A stretch of DNA of 37,104 nucleotides, taken from NCBI RefSeq assembly GCF_014648555.1, contig NZ_BMRI01000025.1, positions 792 to 37,895 on the forward strand. The letters run 5' to 3'. Position 1 is the first letter of the stretch, and each line of letters begins with the position of its first letter. Source of the stretch: Kitasatospora griseola. GTDB taxonomy: Bacteria > Actinomycetota > Actinomycetes > Streptomycetales > Streptomycetaceae. The translations under genes were made by a program, and so were the position numbers. Below, piece after piece: positions 7,695-15,317 of this stretch. The notes below the pieces were generated by a model, which was not told the origin of the DNA, searched no databases, and worked only from the letters and a program-made list of their open reading frames with translations.

Positions 7695-9201
7695 GTGCGC
7701 AACTCCCGTACTGCTCCTGCTCTTTCGATCGCCGTCGCGGCCGCCCTGCTGCCGATCGCCGGCACCGCCGCGTCGGCCGCCCCCACCTCCTACAACGGTC
7801 TGCCGAACGGCACCAAGCAGGCCAAGACGCTGGTGATCGGCATCGACGGCACCCGGTACGACAAGCTGGTGACCGCCGATGCGCCGAACCTGAAGGTGCT
7901 GATGGCCTCGGGCACCACCGCGACCTCCAACCTGTACGCGAACCCGCTGGCGCCCACCCTCTCCGGCCCGGGCTGGTCGACGATCGCGACCGGTGTCTGG
8001 CCGGACAAGCACAAGGCGCTGGACAACGCGTTCACGGGCGCGCGCTTCGACCTGTACCCGGACTACGCGAGCCGGCTGGAGACCGCGGACCCGGGCAACT
8101 CCACGCTGGTGATCGGTTCCTGGAACCCCATCACCGCGAACGTCCTTCAACGGCAAGGCCGACCTGCGGATCCCGGAGAGCGAGAACGACCCGAAGACCG
8201 CCTCCGACGCCGCCGACTTCCTCGCCCACGGCAACCCGGACTCGGTGTTCCTGCACTTCGACGAGGTGGACGAGGCCGGCCACAGCTACGGCGGCGCGAG
8301 CACCCAGTACATGTCGGCGCTGCACACCGTCGACGGGCTGGTCGGCCAGGTGCTGACCGGCCTCAAGTCCCGCCCCACGTACGCCTCGGAGGACTGGCTG
8401 GTGGTCGTCACCACCGACCACGGCCACACCGACGCGGGCGGCCACGGCGGCAACTCCGCCAACGAGCGCCAGACCTGGATGGTGCTCAACGGCCAGGGCT
8501 ACCAGGCCGGCGCCCGCCGCTACGACGTCAAGCCGGTGGACATCGCGCCGACCGTGCTCAAGCACGAGGGCGTGGCCATCGACCCGGCCTGGGGCCTGGA
8601 CGGCACCCCCGTGGACGAGATCGTCCCGGACGCGTTCGACGCGCTGCGCCCCAGCCTGCAGACCCGGGTGGACGAGACCGGCATCGGCTCCACCGTCAAG
8701 GGCTTCACCCACACCCCGCCGGCCGGCTGGTCGATCGACAACTCACGGATGCCGTCCGGCGGCGTCACCGAGTGGCGCGGCTGGGCGTTCGCCACCGACG
8801 AGTTCTGGACGGCCGCGCAGCTCGCCCAGAGCCGGGAGACCAACGTCCGGGCCCGCAACGTCTTCGCGGTCGCCGACTCCGACGAGTGGGACGACAAGGC
8901 GCACGGCGCCGGCCAGTTCGACTCGACGCTGATCTCCCCCGCCTACCCGGTGGCCGGCCTGCGCCGCGGCACGCTGTCCTTCGCCACCGACTACAAGATC
9001 GACGGCCCGCAGACCGGCGACGTGTACGTAGTGTTCGACAACGGAGCCCCGCAGCTGGTGAAGTCCTACCGGGCCGACCTGAACACCGTCGAGCACCTGT
9101 CGGTCACGGTGCCGGCGGGCGCGTCCACGGCGCGCTTCCAGTTCCGCTACACCGGCACCAACTCGGCGTTCTGGACGGTCGACCAGGTTGTCTTCGGCTG
9201 A
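7695..9201 (+). pseudogene. Secreted alkaline-phosphatase-superfamily phosphodiesterase, frameshifted
   Basis: Exported metal-dependent phosphatase/phosphodiesterase of the nucleotide-pyrophosphatase type. The 5' frame encodes a signal peptide (to about ASAA), the first metal site GIDGTRYD and the nucleophile region TLSGPGWSTIATG. It then runs into an unrelated frame near 8145. The continuation is in the next frame (NGKADLR..., DEVDEAGHSYGG, TTDHGHTDAGGHGG, which hold the remaining metal ligands) and ends at 9201 with a beta-rich C-terminal domain (WRGWAFATDEFW...). The sequence GCGAACGTCCTTCAACGGC needs two more bases (or one fewer) to stay in frame. Start GTG 7695 is backed by GGGAG five bases upstream; a GTG at 7656 is a less likely start. 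With all catalytic motifs split over two frames, the gene is either a recent pseudogene or a sequencing artefact. Confidence 0.85.
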
Positions 9202-9217
9202 GCCGATCGAACCGCTC

Positions 9218-9233
9218 GACCCGCTACCGGGTC
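9218..9233. terminator. Bidirectional hairpin between phosphatase and bioF
   Basis: GACCCG-CTAC-CGGGTC is a perfect 6-bp stem with a tetraloop. It overlaps the bioF stop codon and lies 17 bp after the phosphatase stop. It follows a second small inverted repeat, TCGGCT-G-AGCCGA, at the end of the phosphatase gene. It probably ends both convergent transcripts. Confidence 0.5.
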
Positions 9234-10399
9234 TTGACCACCACACCGACCGCGAAAGCGATCTGATCGTCGGTCAGGTCGGCGCGGGCGGTCAGCCGCA
9301 GCCGGGGCACGCCGTCGGGGACGGACGGGGGCCGGAAGCAGCCGACCGCGAGCCCTTCGTCGCGGCAGGCGGCGGCCCAGCGCACCGCGTGCTCCGGGTC
9401 GTCGGCCCGCACCGACACCACCGCGCCGTCGGGTGCGGTGGTGTCGAGGCCGAACTCGCCGAGCCGGGTGGAGAGTTCGCGGGCCACCCGGAGCGCGTCG
9501 GCGGCCCGGCCGGGCTCGGCGCGCAGGAGGCGCAGCGCGCCGAGCGCGGCGCCGACGGCGGCCGGGTTGAGGCCGGTGTCGAAGATGAAGGTGCGGGCGG
9601 CGGAGATCAGGTGGCGGATCACCCGCTCGGGGCCGAGCACCACGCCGCCCTGCGAGCCGAGCGACTTGGAGAGCGTCGCGGTGGCGACCACGTCGGGCTG
9701 TCCGGCGATTCCCGCGGCGGCTCCGGCGCCCGCGCCGCCGGGGCCGAGCACGCCCAGGCCGTGTGCATCGTCGAGGACCAGGGCGGCCCCGAACTCGCGG
9801 GCGGCGGCCAGGTGCTGGGCGAGCGGTGCGGCGTTGCCGTCGACCGAGAACACCGAGTCGGTGACCACCAGGGCGCGCGGCTGCGTCCGGTCGGCGAGCG
9901 CCGCCCGGACGGACCGCGGGTCGCAGTGCGCGGCCCGGGCGACCTGGCCCTTGGCGAGGCGGCAGCCGTCGATCAGCGAGGCGTGGTTGTGGGCGTCGGA
10001 GACGATCAGGGTGTCCGGCCCGGCGAGCGCGGTGAGCACGGCGAGGTTGGCGGTGTAGCCCGAGGAGAACACCAGGGCCGCCTCGTAGCCGCAGAACTCG
10101 GCGAGCTCCCGCTCCAGTTCGGTGTGCGCCTCGGTGGTGCCGGTGACCAGGCGGGAGCCGGTGGAGCCGCCGCCCCAGCGCTGCGCGGCCGCGGCGGCGG
10201 CTCCCGTGACGGCCGGGTGCCTGGTCAGGCCCAGGTAGTCGTTGGACGCCAGGTCGAGCACGTCGTCCTCGGCGGTGCGGCTGCGCAGCCGCCTGGTCAG
10301 CCCGGCGGCCTCCCGGTCGGCGGCCGCCGCGTCCACCCAGTCGAACACCGTCTCCGGGCGCGTGCCCCGCGTCCCCGTCCTGACCTGCGACTCTTCCAT
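9224..10399 (-). CDS. bioF: 8-amino-7-oxononanoate synthase (biotin synthesis)
   Basis: PLP-dependent alpha-oxoamine synthase that condenses pimeloyl-ACP/CoA with alanine to give 8-amino-7-oxononanoate, an early step of biotin synthesis in the cytosol; 391 residues, the usual length. Visible features: LASNDYLGL near the N-terminus, the Gly-rich GGGSTGSRL segment, the cofactor-contacting SDAHNHASLIDG, LVLDDAHGLGVLG, and the PLP lysine in ATLSKSLGSQGG. ATG 10399 starts MEESQVRTG; no other bio gene is adjacent in the window, so it stands apart from a bioABD cluster. It faces the phosphatase gene and shares a hairpin at its stop. Other alpha-oxoamine synthases (2-amino-3-ketobutyrate CoA ligase) are similar; the SNDYLGL and GGGSTGSR context favours BioF. 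Confidence 0.88.
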   Translation of the reverse strand: MEESQVRTGTRGTRPETVFDWVDAAAADREAAGLTRRLRSRTAEDDVLDLASNDYLGLTRHPAVTGAAAAAAQRWGGGSTGSRLVTGTTEAHTELERELAEFCGYEAALVFSSGYTANLAVLTALAGPDTLIVSDAHNHASLIDGCRLAKGQVARAAHCDPRSVRAALADRTQPRALVVTDSVFSVDGNAAPLAQHLAAAREFGAALVLDDAHGLGVLGPGGAGAGAAAGIAGQPDVVATATLSKSLGSQGGVVLGPERVIRHLISAARTFIFDTGLNPAAVGAALGALRLLRAEPGRAADALRVARELSTRLGEFGLDTTAPDGAVVSVRADDPEHAVRWAAACRDEGLAVGCFRPPSVPDGVPRLRLTARADLTDDQIAFAVGVVVKTR

Positions 10400-10435
10400 G
10401 CCCGGCACTCTGTCACTCCGCCGGGCGCGGGGGCA

Positions 10436-10481
10436 ACGGCCGCCGCCGCGATGTGCGCCTTCGCACACCGACGGCGGCCGT
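10436..10481 (-). terminator. Strong two-part hairpin after infA
   Basis: The outer arms ACGGCCGCCG (10436-10445) and CGGCGGCCGT (10472-10481) pair perfectly over 10 bp. The inner TGTGCG-CCTT-CGCACA (10452-10467) is a perfect 6-bp stem with a tetraloop. The structure lies 17 bp past the infA stop and 37 bp upstream of the bioF start, both on the minus strand. It most likely ends the GNAT-infA transcript and insulates bioF. Confidence 0.65.
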
Positions 10482-10497
10482 CGGCCCTTTCGCCGGA

Positions 10498-10722
10498 TCA
10501 GTTGCGGTAGCGGAACAGGATCCGGCCGCGAGTCAGGTCGTACGGGCTGACCTCGACCAGGACGCGGTCGAACGGGAGGATCTTGATGTAGTTCTTGCGG
10601 ATCTTCCCACTGATGTGGGCAAGCACCTGGTGGCCGTTCTGCAGCTCCACCTTGAAGGTGGCGTTGCGCAGGCACTCCAGTACGGTGCCCTCGATTTCCA
10701 GGCCTTTGGCGATACGCGGCAA
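10498..10722 (-). CDS. infA: Translation initiation factor IF-1 paralogue with non-AUG start
   Basis: S1-type OB-fold factor that binds the 30S A site during initiation. The core [34 protein letters not shown] and [16 protein letters not shown] is unmistakable IF-1. The usual initiator Met position (before AKG) is ATC (10713). The best in-frame start is TTG at 10722 (MPRIAKGLE, 74 residues), preceded by GAGAAACC; starting at ATC would give 71 residues. Either way initiation is weak or specially controlled. The main actinomycete infA lies in the rpmJ-rpsM-rpoA ribosomal cluster, none of which is present here, so this is probably a second copy. It follows the GNAT gene after 52 bp with no terminator between, so it is probably cotranscribed from the WblC-like promoter at 11684-11725. 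Confidence 0.9.
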   Translation of the reverse strand: MPRIAKGLEIEGTVLECLRNATFKVELQNGHQVLAHISGKIRKNYIKILPFDRVLVEVSPYDLTRGRILFRYRN

Positions 10723-10774
10723 GGTTTCTCGTCTCTCGAGTCGGTGAAGCGAAGTGGGGTGGTCGGCGCCGAGG

Positions 10775-11536
10775 TCAGTGCGGGCGGCGCACCAGTTCGG
10801 CGAGATGGCCCGTGCGCCGGGCGCCGAAGCGCTCGAACAGGGCGGTGGCGGCGGTGTTGGCCTGGTCGATCTCGGTCCACGCGGTGCCGATGCCGGCCTC
10901 GTCCAGGACGGCCAGCGTATGCCCGAGCAGGGCCTGCCCGGCACCCCGCCGTCGGCATTCGGCGCGCACGGCGAGCAGCCCGATCCGGGCGCGGTTGCCC
11001 CGCGACACCACCCGGATCAGCCCGCCGTACTGCCCGTCCACCACGGCGACGGCATACAGCGAGGGATCGATCAGCGTGTCCCCCGCAGGGTGGGGCCGGA
11101 GCTCGGCGGGCATGGTGTGCCAGCCGACCGCCACCTCGACCTGAGCCCGCACCGTCCGGTCGAGCTCGCGCAGCAGCCCCTCGTCGGCCGTCCCGGCAGG
11201 CAGGATCGTCACCCCCTCCGGCACCGGACCGGCAACCGCCGCACGGGTGGGCAGGAGGTACTCCCACTCACGCCGCTCCACGGCGAACCCGGCACGCTCC
11301 CAACGGGCCGTCAGTTCGGCATCCTCGCCGCCGACCAGGGTGTGCAGCACGGCAGTCGGCAGCTCCCCCAGCATCGCCTCGGCGAGCGGGTCGAACGCCT
11401 CGTCCTGCCAGACGTCGATGCTGACGAAGAGTCGGCCGTCGGGCCGGTACGAGACATCGCCGTGGCCGACGATCTGCTCGTCCGCCACCGCCTGCCACTC
11501 GGCCTCGTCGACCCGGTTGATCATCACAGTATTCAT
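10775..11536 (-). CDS. GNAT-family N-acetyltransferase (tandem GNAT fold), leader-controlled
   Basis: Acetyl-CoA-dependent acetyltransferase of 253 residues; substrate unknown. The C-terminal half has the acetyl-CoA-binding motif [14 protein letters not shown] after [10 protein letters not shown], then the typical [17 protein letters not shown]. The N-terminal half (about 1-105, with [22 protein letters not shown]) looks like a degenerate first GNAT repeat, as in mycothiol-synthase-like and some drug-modifying enzymes. ATG 11536 follows GAGAGGTGA with good spacing; upstream in-frame codons belong to the leader region. It is preceded by a 17-codon leader ORF (11592-11645) under a WblC-like promoter and followed by infA. 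That context points to response to translation stress and a possible resistance role (drug or ribosome acetylation), as for Eis in mycobacteria. This is inference from context. Confidence 0.88.
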   Translation of the reverse strand: MNTVMINRVDEAEWQAVADEQIVGHGDVSYRPDGRLFVSIDVWQDEAFDPLAEAMLGELPTAVLHTLVGGEDAELTARWERAGFAVERREWEYLLPTRAAVAGPVPEGVTILPAGTADEGLLRELDRTVRAQVEVAVGWHTMPAELRPHPAGDTLIDPSLYAVAVVDGQYGGLIRVVSRGNRARIGLLAVRAECRRRGAGQALLGHTLAVLDEAGIGTAWTEIDQANTAATALFERFGARRTGHLAELVRRPH

Positions 11537-11591
11537 GGCTGTCACCTCTCGGAAGTACCTGCACAGCAGGGCGCTCCCGACAGCGACTCGA

Positions 11592-11645
11592 TCAGCCGCA
11601 CACCGTGAGGAAAAGGGGGAGCACCCACCTTGGTCCAACTCTCAT
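11592..11645 (-). CDS. 17-residue leader peptide upstream of GNAT-infA
   Basis: A small ORF reading MRVGPRWVLPLFLTVCG, then TGA. Its start is preceded by AGGAGGTGA (11660-11652), a near-perfect Shine-Dalgarno and the strongest in this region; the spacing is nine bases after GGAGG. The stop lies 55 bp before the GNAT start. Inside the leader, GGTGCTCCC can pair with GGGAGCGCC between the leader and GNAT (one G-U). Closer to GNAT, GCTGTC can pair with GACAGC just after the GNAT Shine-Dalgarno. Ribosome stalling on the leader could therefore switch folding and expose GNAT, in the manner of erm-type attenuation. The peptide itself is probably not functional. Confidence 0.6.
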   Translation of the reverse strand: MRVGPRWVLPLFLTVCG

Positions 11646-11683
11646 GGGTGTTCACCTCCTCGCGTCCTGTCACGGTGACCCGT

Positions 11684-11725
11684 ACGTTAGCAACCACCCT
11701 CCGACGCCGCCAAGCGATTTAATTT
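11684..11725 (-). promoter_or_regulatory. WhiB7/WblC-type promoter for leader-GNAT-infA
   Basis: Read on the minus strand: AAATTAAAT (11725-11717), three bases CGC, -35 TTGGCG (11713-11708), an 18-base spacer, -10 TAACGT (11689-11684). An AT-rich block exactly three bases upstream of the -35 is the recognised mark of WhiB7-dependent promoters in actinobacteria, where WhiB7 bound to SigA contacts the minor groove. In DNA this GC-rich, a nine-base A/T run is conspicuous. Transcription would start near 11677, about 32 bases before the leader ORF. Confidence 0.6.
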
Positions 11726-11846
11726 CCGCCCGGCTGTTGCCTGTCTCGTCCCACCTGCGGTTGTCGTTCTCTCTGGGCCTCATCGCCTCCGATGTCACCG
11801 GACACGGATAGTTTTTGGCGAGACCAGGCGGCTGACGGGAGCGGAC

Positions 11847-12464
11847 GTGGACATCGAGGAGATGCTGGACCGGCTCGGCACGGTGATCGGGCCACCGCCT
11901 GCGGGCGGCGTGGTCCCGGTGCCGTGGGAGCTCGGGCCCGAAGCGATGGGTTTCCAACTGCCTGCGGACTACCGGGCGTTCGTCGACCGGTACGGGAGTG
12001 TCAGCATCAGAGGCGAGCTGCACATCTACACGCCATCGGCAGCGCCCGGCCCCGACATCGCGCAGCCGCTCGGCTTCGAGGGATTCCTCTACGGCACGAC
12101 GGATCCCTACGGCTACGTGGGCTCCCTGGCCCAGGCCTACCTGGACGAGGACTACGACGAGTGCCCGTATCCGATGTTCCCGGCCGAGGGCGGGCTTCTG
12201 AACTGGGGTAACAACGGGTGCGCCGACCATTTCTTCTGGTTGATGCGGGGGCCGGACCCGGACCGGTGACCGGTCGCTGCCCAGTTCCACTCGATGCGGG
12301 AGTGGGACCTGTTCGAGGGTGGATTCCTGGAGTTCCTGCTGGCGGCAGTGACGGAGGAGTATCCGTACCATCGGGACGTTGTCGCCCGTGGAACGAAGCA
12401 GGTCGGTGATGGCCGTGCTTATCGTGTTCGGGGCGACTGGTCGAAGCAGCTACGTTTGCAGTGA
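11847..12464 (+). pseudogene. SUKH (SMI1/KNR4) family protein interrupted by in-frame TGA
   Basis: The first 140 codons (stop TGA 12267-12269) encode a SUKH-fold protein: MGFQLPADYRAFVDRYGSVSI, then GFEGFLYGTTDP and LLNWGNNGCADHFFWLMRGPDPDR. After the TGA the same frame stays open for 64 more codons with sense typical of the family's C-terminus (PVAAQFHSMREWDLFEGGFLEFLLAAV) and ends at 12464. The full protein would have 205 residues. The expected residue at the stop is Trp (DPDRWPV), so TGG to TGA is the simplest change. The stop context is TGA C, the leakiest known. SUKH proteins often act as immunity proteins to polymorphic toxins; no toxin gene is next to it. Start GTG 11847 follows GGGAG with five bases between. 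It is divergent from the GNAT-infA operon. Confidence 0.82.
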
Positions 12465-12771
12465 ACCCGCGATCATGGTCAACAGTCGGCCTGTGGGTGG
12501 ATCCGACTGAGAATCCGCTGCGGTCTCGTCTCATCTGTCCTTGCATCGATGCCGGTCACGGCCCCCTCTACCGGCAACCCCACGAGAGACAGGGCAGTCG
12601 TCCAGCCTCACGTGAGGTTGCCGCTGCGGCACAGCCGCGCCGCCGCCCCTCGGCAGCTGGTCCGGGAAGCCCCCGGTCACTCAACTCCGGTCGCACGCCT
12701 GCCCGGCGGTGTGGTGGTTCTTCTCCGTCGCGGTGTTCGTCGGAGTCGGATGCGGGGCAGGTCGCCGGCTG
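12465..12771. other. Gap between SUKH gene and DUF1330 gene
   Basis: No gene is evident in these 307 bases between convergent genes. Two perfect inverted repeats stand out: CCTCACGTGAGG (12606-12617, E-box-like core CACGTG) and GCCGC-T-GCGGC just after it (12620-12630). Either may serve as a terminator arm or a protein site. The local base composition is less codon-like than in the flanking genes. Confidence 0.5.
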
Positions 12772-13065
12772 TCAGTCGAGGCCTTCGATGATGCGGAAGT
12801 CGCGCTCGACGGCGTCGGAGAGCACGGCCAGCGCTTCTTGGTAGGCCTCGCTCTCACGGGCCGCGACGGCCTGTTCGAAGCTGTCGAACTCGATCAGGAT
12901 GGTGCGCTCGGCGATTCCGGCGTCGTATGCGACGACCAGACCGTCACGGGCGAGGACCCGCCCGCCCCCGGCCCGGACGGCCGAACCGGCCAGCTTGTTG
13001 TAGGCAGCCAGCTTCTCGGGGTCGTTGATGGTGCGGTAGACACTGACCCAGTAGCCCTTTGGCAT
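12772..13065 (-). CDS. DUF1330 family protein
   Basis: 97-residue cytosolic protein with the dimeric ferredoxin-like (alpha/beta barrel) DUF1330 pattern: KGYWVSVYRTINDPEKLAAYNKLAGSAV, GGRVLARDGLVVAYDAG, RTILIEFDSFEQAVAARES and EAYQEALAVL. Family length is about 95, so it is complete. The function of the family is unknown; relatives resemble small monooxygenases/EthD-like folds. ATG 13065 is preceded by GGAGG six bases upstream. It lies 162 bp downstream of the oxidoreductase gene on the same strand; a possible -10 TATGAG upstream suggests its own promoter. Confidence 0.85.
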   Translation of the reverse strand: MPKGYWVSVYRTINDPEKLAAYNKLAGSAVRAGGGRVLARDGLVVAYDAGIAERTILIEFDSFEQAVAARESEAYQEALAVLSDAVERDFRIIEGLD

Positions 13066-13227
13066 GGAGCCTCCAGTGTTTGTAGGAGCACATCCGACTG
13101 CTCATAGGTAATTCAGATCGATCGTACCCAACGACTGGGTTCCGGGGTGATTCGGAGAACGCTCCGGTCGGCCAACTCGGCAGTCTCCGCGAGGAAGTGA
13201 TACGGCATCAAAAAGGAAACCTCGGCG

Positions 13228-14160
13228 CTACGGGACGACGACAACGACCTTGCCCCGAATACGCCCGGCTTCGCTGAGGCGGTGGACGTCCGCAAGCTCG
13301 GCCAGCGGATACGAGGCGCTGATGTCGAGGGTGACTTCGCCCGCGTCGACGAGCTTCACGAGCGCTGCCAGCTGCCCCACGTCGTTGCGGGCGACCATGT
13401 GCATCGCCGTCACCCCGGCGTCGGCGGGCGGTTCGACGGGGGTGGCGATCGAGACGATCCGTCCGCCCGGCCGGACCGTCGGCGCCAGAGCGGCGGCATC
13501 GTGCGGGCTCAGCGGAACGAGGTTGAGCAGGGTGTCCACCGGACCGTCGAGCGCGGCGGCGACCGGGCCGGCGGTGTAGTCGATCACCCGGTCCGCCCCT
13601 TGTCGTCGCACTGCCCGGTCGCTGCGGGCGCCGGCCGTGGCGATCACCTCGGCTCCGGCGCGCTTGGCGAGCTGTGTGACGAAGCCGCCGACCCCTCCGC
13701 CCGCGCCGTTGACCAGCAGCCGCTGGCCGGCCGTCACCTTTCCGTGCTCGAACACCGCCTGCCAGGCCGTCAGTCCGGCCACGGGAAGGGCCGCCGCGTG
13801 TGCGAGCGGCACGGACGCCGGCGCCGGGACCAGCAGCGAACCCGGCGCCCGCACGTATTCGGCGGCCGCGCCCGCACCGTCCAACCGCCCGACGACCCGG
13901 TCGCCGACGGCGAACCCCTTGGTCCCCGGGCCGATCTCGGCAACCGTCCCGGCGACGTCCCAGCCCAGCGTGTAGGGCAGCTCCACGGGCAGGAACGCCT
14001 GCAACAGCCCGGCGCGCAGCGCGGCCTCGGTGGGGTTGAACGACGTCGCCGCGACCCGGACGAGCACCTCGCCGGAGCCGGGTCGAGGCCGCGGCACCTC
14101 GTCGTGGCTGATCACGGACGCGTCGCCGAACGCGTGGATTCGCGCGGACTTCATCTTCAT
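13228..14160 (-). CDS. NADP-dependent quinone oxidoreductase-like MDR protein
   Basis: Zinc-free medium-chain dehydrogenase/reductase of 310 residues. The N-terminal GroES-like domain has GEVLVRVAATSFNPTE, GWDVAGTV and GVGDRVVG-type segments (FAVGDRVVG). The Rossmann domain has LPVAGLTAWQAVFEHG and the NADPH-binding LLVNGAGGGVGGFVTQLA. The C-terminus GRIRGKVVVVVP is typical of the quinone-reductase branch. No structural or catalytic zinc cysteines are present. Start ATG 14160; the ATG two codons on is also possible. It is divergent from an AraC-type regulator 89 bp away, a common pairing in which the regulator controls the reductase in response to electrophiles or quinones. That link is inferred. 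Confidence 0.9.
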   Translation of the reverse strand: MKMKSARIHAFGDASVISHDEVPRPRPGSGEVLVRVAATSFNPTEAALRAGLLQAFLPVELPYTLGWDVAGTVAEIGPGTKGFAVGDRVVGRLDGAGAAAEYVRAPGSLLVPAPASVPLAHAAALPVAGLTAWQAVFEHGKVTAGQRLLVNGAGGGVGGFVTQLAKRAGAEVIATAGARSDRAVRRQGADRVIDYTAGPVAAALDGPVDTLLNLVPLSPHDAAALAPTVRPGGRIVSIATPVEPPADAGVTAMHMVARNDVGQLAALVKLVDAGEVTLDISASYPLAELADVHRLSEAGRIRGKVVVVVP

Positions 14161-14249
14161 GCCGCGAACCTACGGGCCGTCCGCCGAGACGATCCATGCG
14201 CCAGGGTGCCCTGTTCATACGCGTTCGTCTCGACGCCTACGCTCTCTCC

Positions 14250-15200
14250 GTGGATCTGCTCAGCGAGGTGATCACGGTGGCGCGGACCGGGCGGCCCCGG
14301 TCGGCGTACGTGCGGTGGCATGCCCCGTGGCGGCAGCAGTTCGCGTCCGTGCCGGGTTCGGCGGGCTTCCAGGCGATCCTGGAGGGCCGTTGTTGGCTGG
14401 TGTCGCCGCATGCGGCGCCGGTCGAACTGGGCGCGGGCGATGTGCTGTTCCTGCCGCACGGCACCGGGCACACCTTGGCCGACGACCCGTCGACAGCGGC
14501 CACCGCCCCGGCCTGCACCCCTGACGACCCCGGGCTTCCCGGGCCCTACACCACCGACAGTGTCGACCGGCTCGGCCGGGGCGGTCCGGCCACCGTGGTG
14601 CTCTGCGGCGCCTACCGGCTCGACCCGTCCCGGGCCCATCCCCTGCTGCTCACCCTGCCCGACCTGATCCACCTGCCCGCAGACCCGAGCCGTCACCCCG
14701 AACTGCACGCCGCAGTACGGCTCCTGGCCTCCGAGGTGGGCACCCCGCGCCCGGGCTCCACCGCCGTCGTCCCCGCGCTGCTGGACACCCTTCTGCTGTA
14801 CGTCCTGCGCATCTGGCTCGCCGAACAGCCCGCCCACGGAAGCACCACCGGCTGGGCCGCCGCACTCAACGACCCGGCGGTCACCGCCGCCCTCCACGCC
14901 GTCCACCGCGACCCGGCAGCCCCCTGGACCGTGGCGAAACTCGCCGCCGCAGCGGGCCTCTCCCGGGCGGCGTTCGCCAGACGCTTCACCTCGATGATCG
15001 GCCAACCGCCCCTCGGCTACCTGACCTGGTGGCGAATGACCACGGCGGCCCGCCTGCTCCGGGCGACAGAAGCACCCCTGCGAACCGTCGCCGCCCAGGT
15101 GGGCTACACCTCCGAATTCGCCTTCGCCAACGCGTTCAAGCGCACGCACGGGCTGGCCCCCGGCGCATATCGACGGGGAGTTCACCCACCCATGTTCTGA
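14250..15200 (+). CDS. AraC-family transcriptional regulator with cupin_6 domain
   Basis: 316-residue regulator. The N-terminal part (about 1-170, VDLLSEVITVARTGRPRSAY... GAGDVLFLPHGTGHTL) is the cupin sensor domain of the AraC_binding_2/cupin_6 type. The C-terminal part (about 215-316) has two helix-turn-helix motifs: WTVAKLAAAAGLSRAAFARRF and the second, ending VAAQVGYTSEFAFANAFKRTHGLAPGAYR. GTG 14250 was chosen because relatives begin with this DxLSEV segment; an ATG at 14196 would add 18 atypical residues. Its probable target is the divergent oxidoreductase at 14160; a site would be expected in 14161-14249. Confidence 0.9.
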   Translation: MDLLSEVITVARTGRPRSAYVRWHAPWRQQFASVPGSAGFQAILEGRCWLVSPHAAPVELGAGDVLFLPHGTGHTLADDPSTAATAPACTPDDPGLPGPYTTDSVDRLGRGGPATVVLCGAYRLDPSRAHPLLLTLPDLIHLPADPSRHPELHAAVRLLASEVGTPRPGSTAVVPALLDTLLLYVLRIWLAEQPAHGSTTGWAAALNDPAVTAALHAVHRDPAAPWTVAKLAAAAGLSRAAFARRFTSMIGQPPLGYLTWWRMTTAARLLRATEAPLRTVAAQVGYTSEFAFANAFKRTHGLAPGAYRRGVHPPMF

Positions 15201-15226
15201 CGGGCAGTCACCAGCGGTTCCCTTCA

Positions 15227-15239
15227 AGCTCGACGAGCT
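15227..15239. promoter_or_regulatory. 6+1+6 inverted repeat before the membrane-protein gene
   Basis: AGCTCG-A-CGAGCT lies 27 bp after the AraC-regulator stop and 79 bp before the ATG at 15318. It may be an operator or a weak terminator; there is no T-tract. Confidence 0.3.
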
Positions 15240-15317
15240 CCGGTGTCGGGGGCCCGTGGCAGGCTTGGCCGGTCGGCGGAGCGGGGAAGGTCCGGGGCAC
15301 GGAGGAGGGGGCTGGCG

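Noticed and set aside
8743..9246. Minus-strand frame opposite the phosphatase C-terminal domain
   Set aside because: Antisense shadow; the plus strand carries the coherent protein sequence.
13113..13295. Small minus-strand frame between DUF1330 and the oxidoreductase
   Set aside because: It overlaps the 3' end of the oxidoreductase and has no ribosome binding site or recognisable content.
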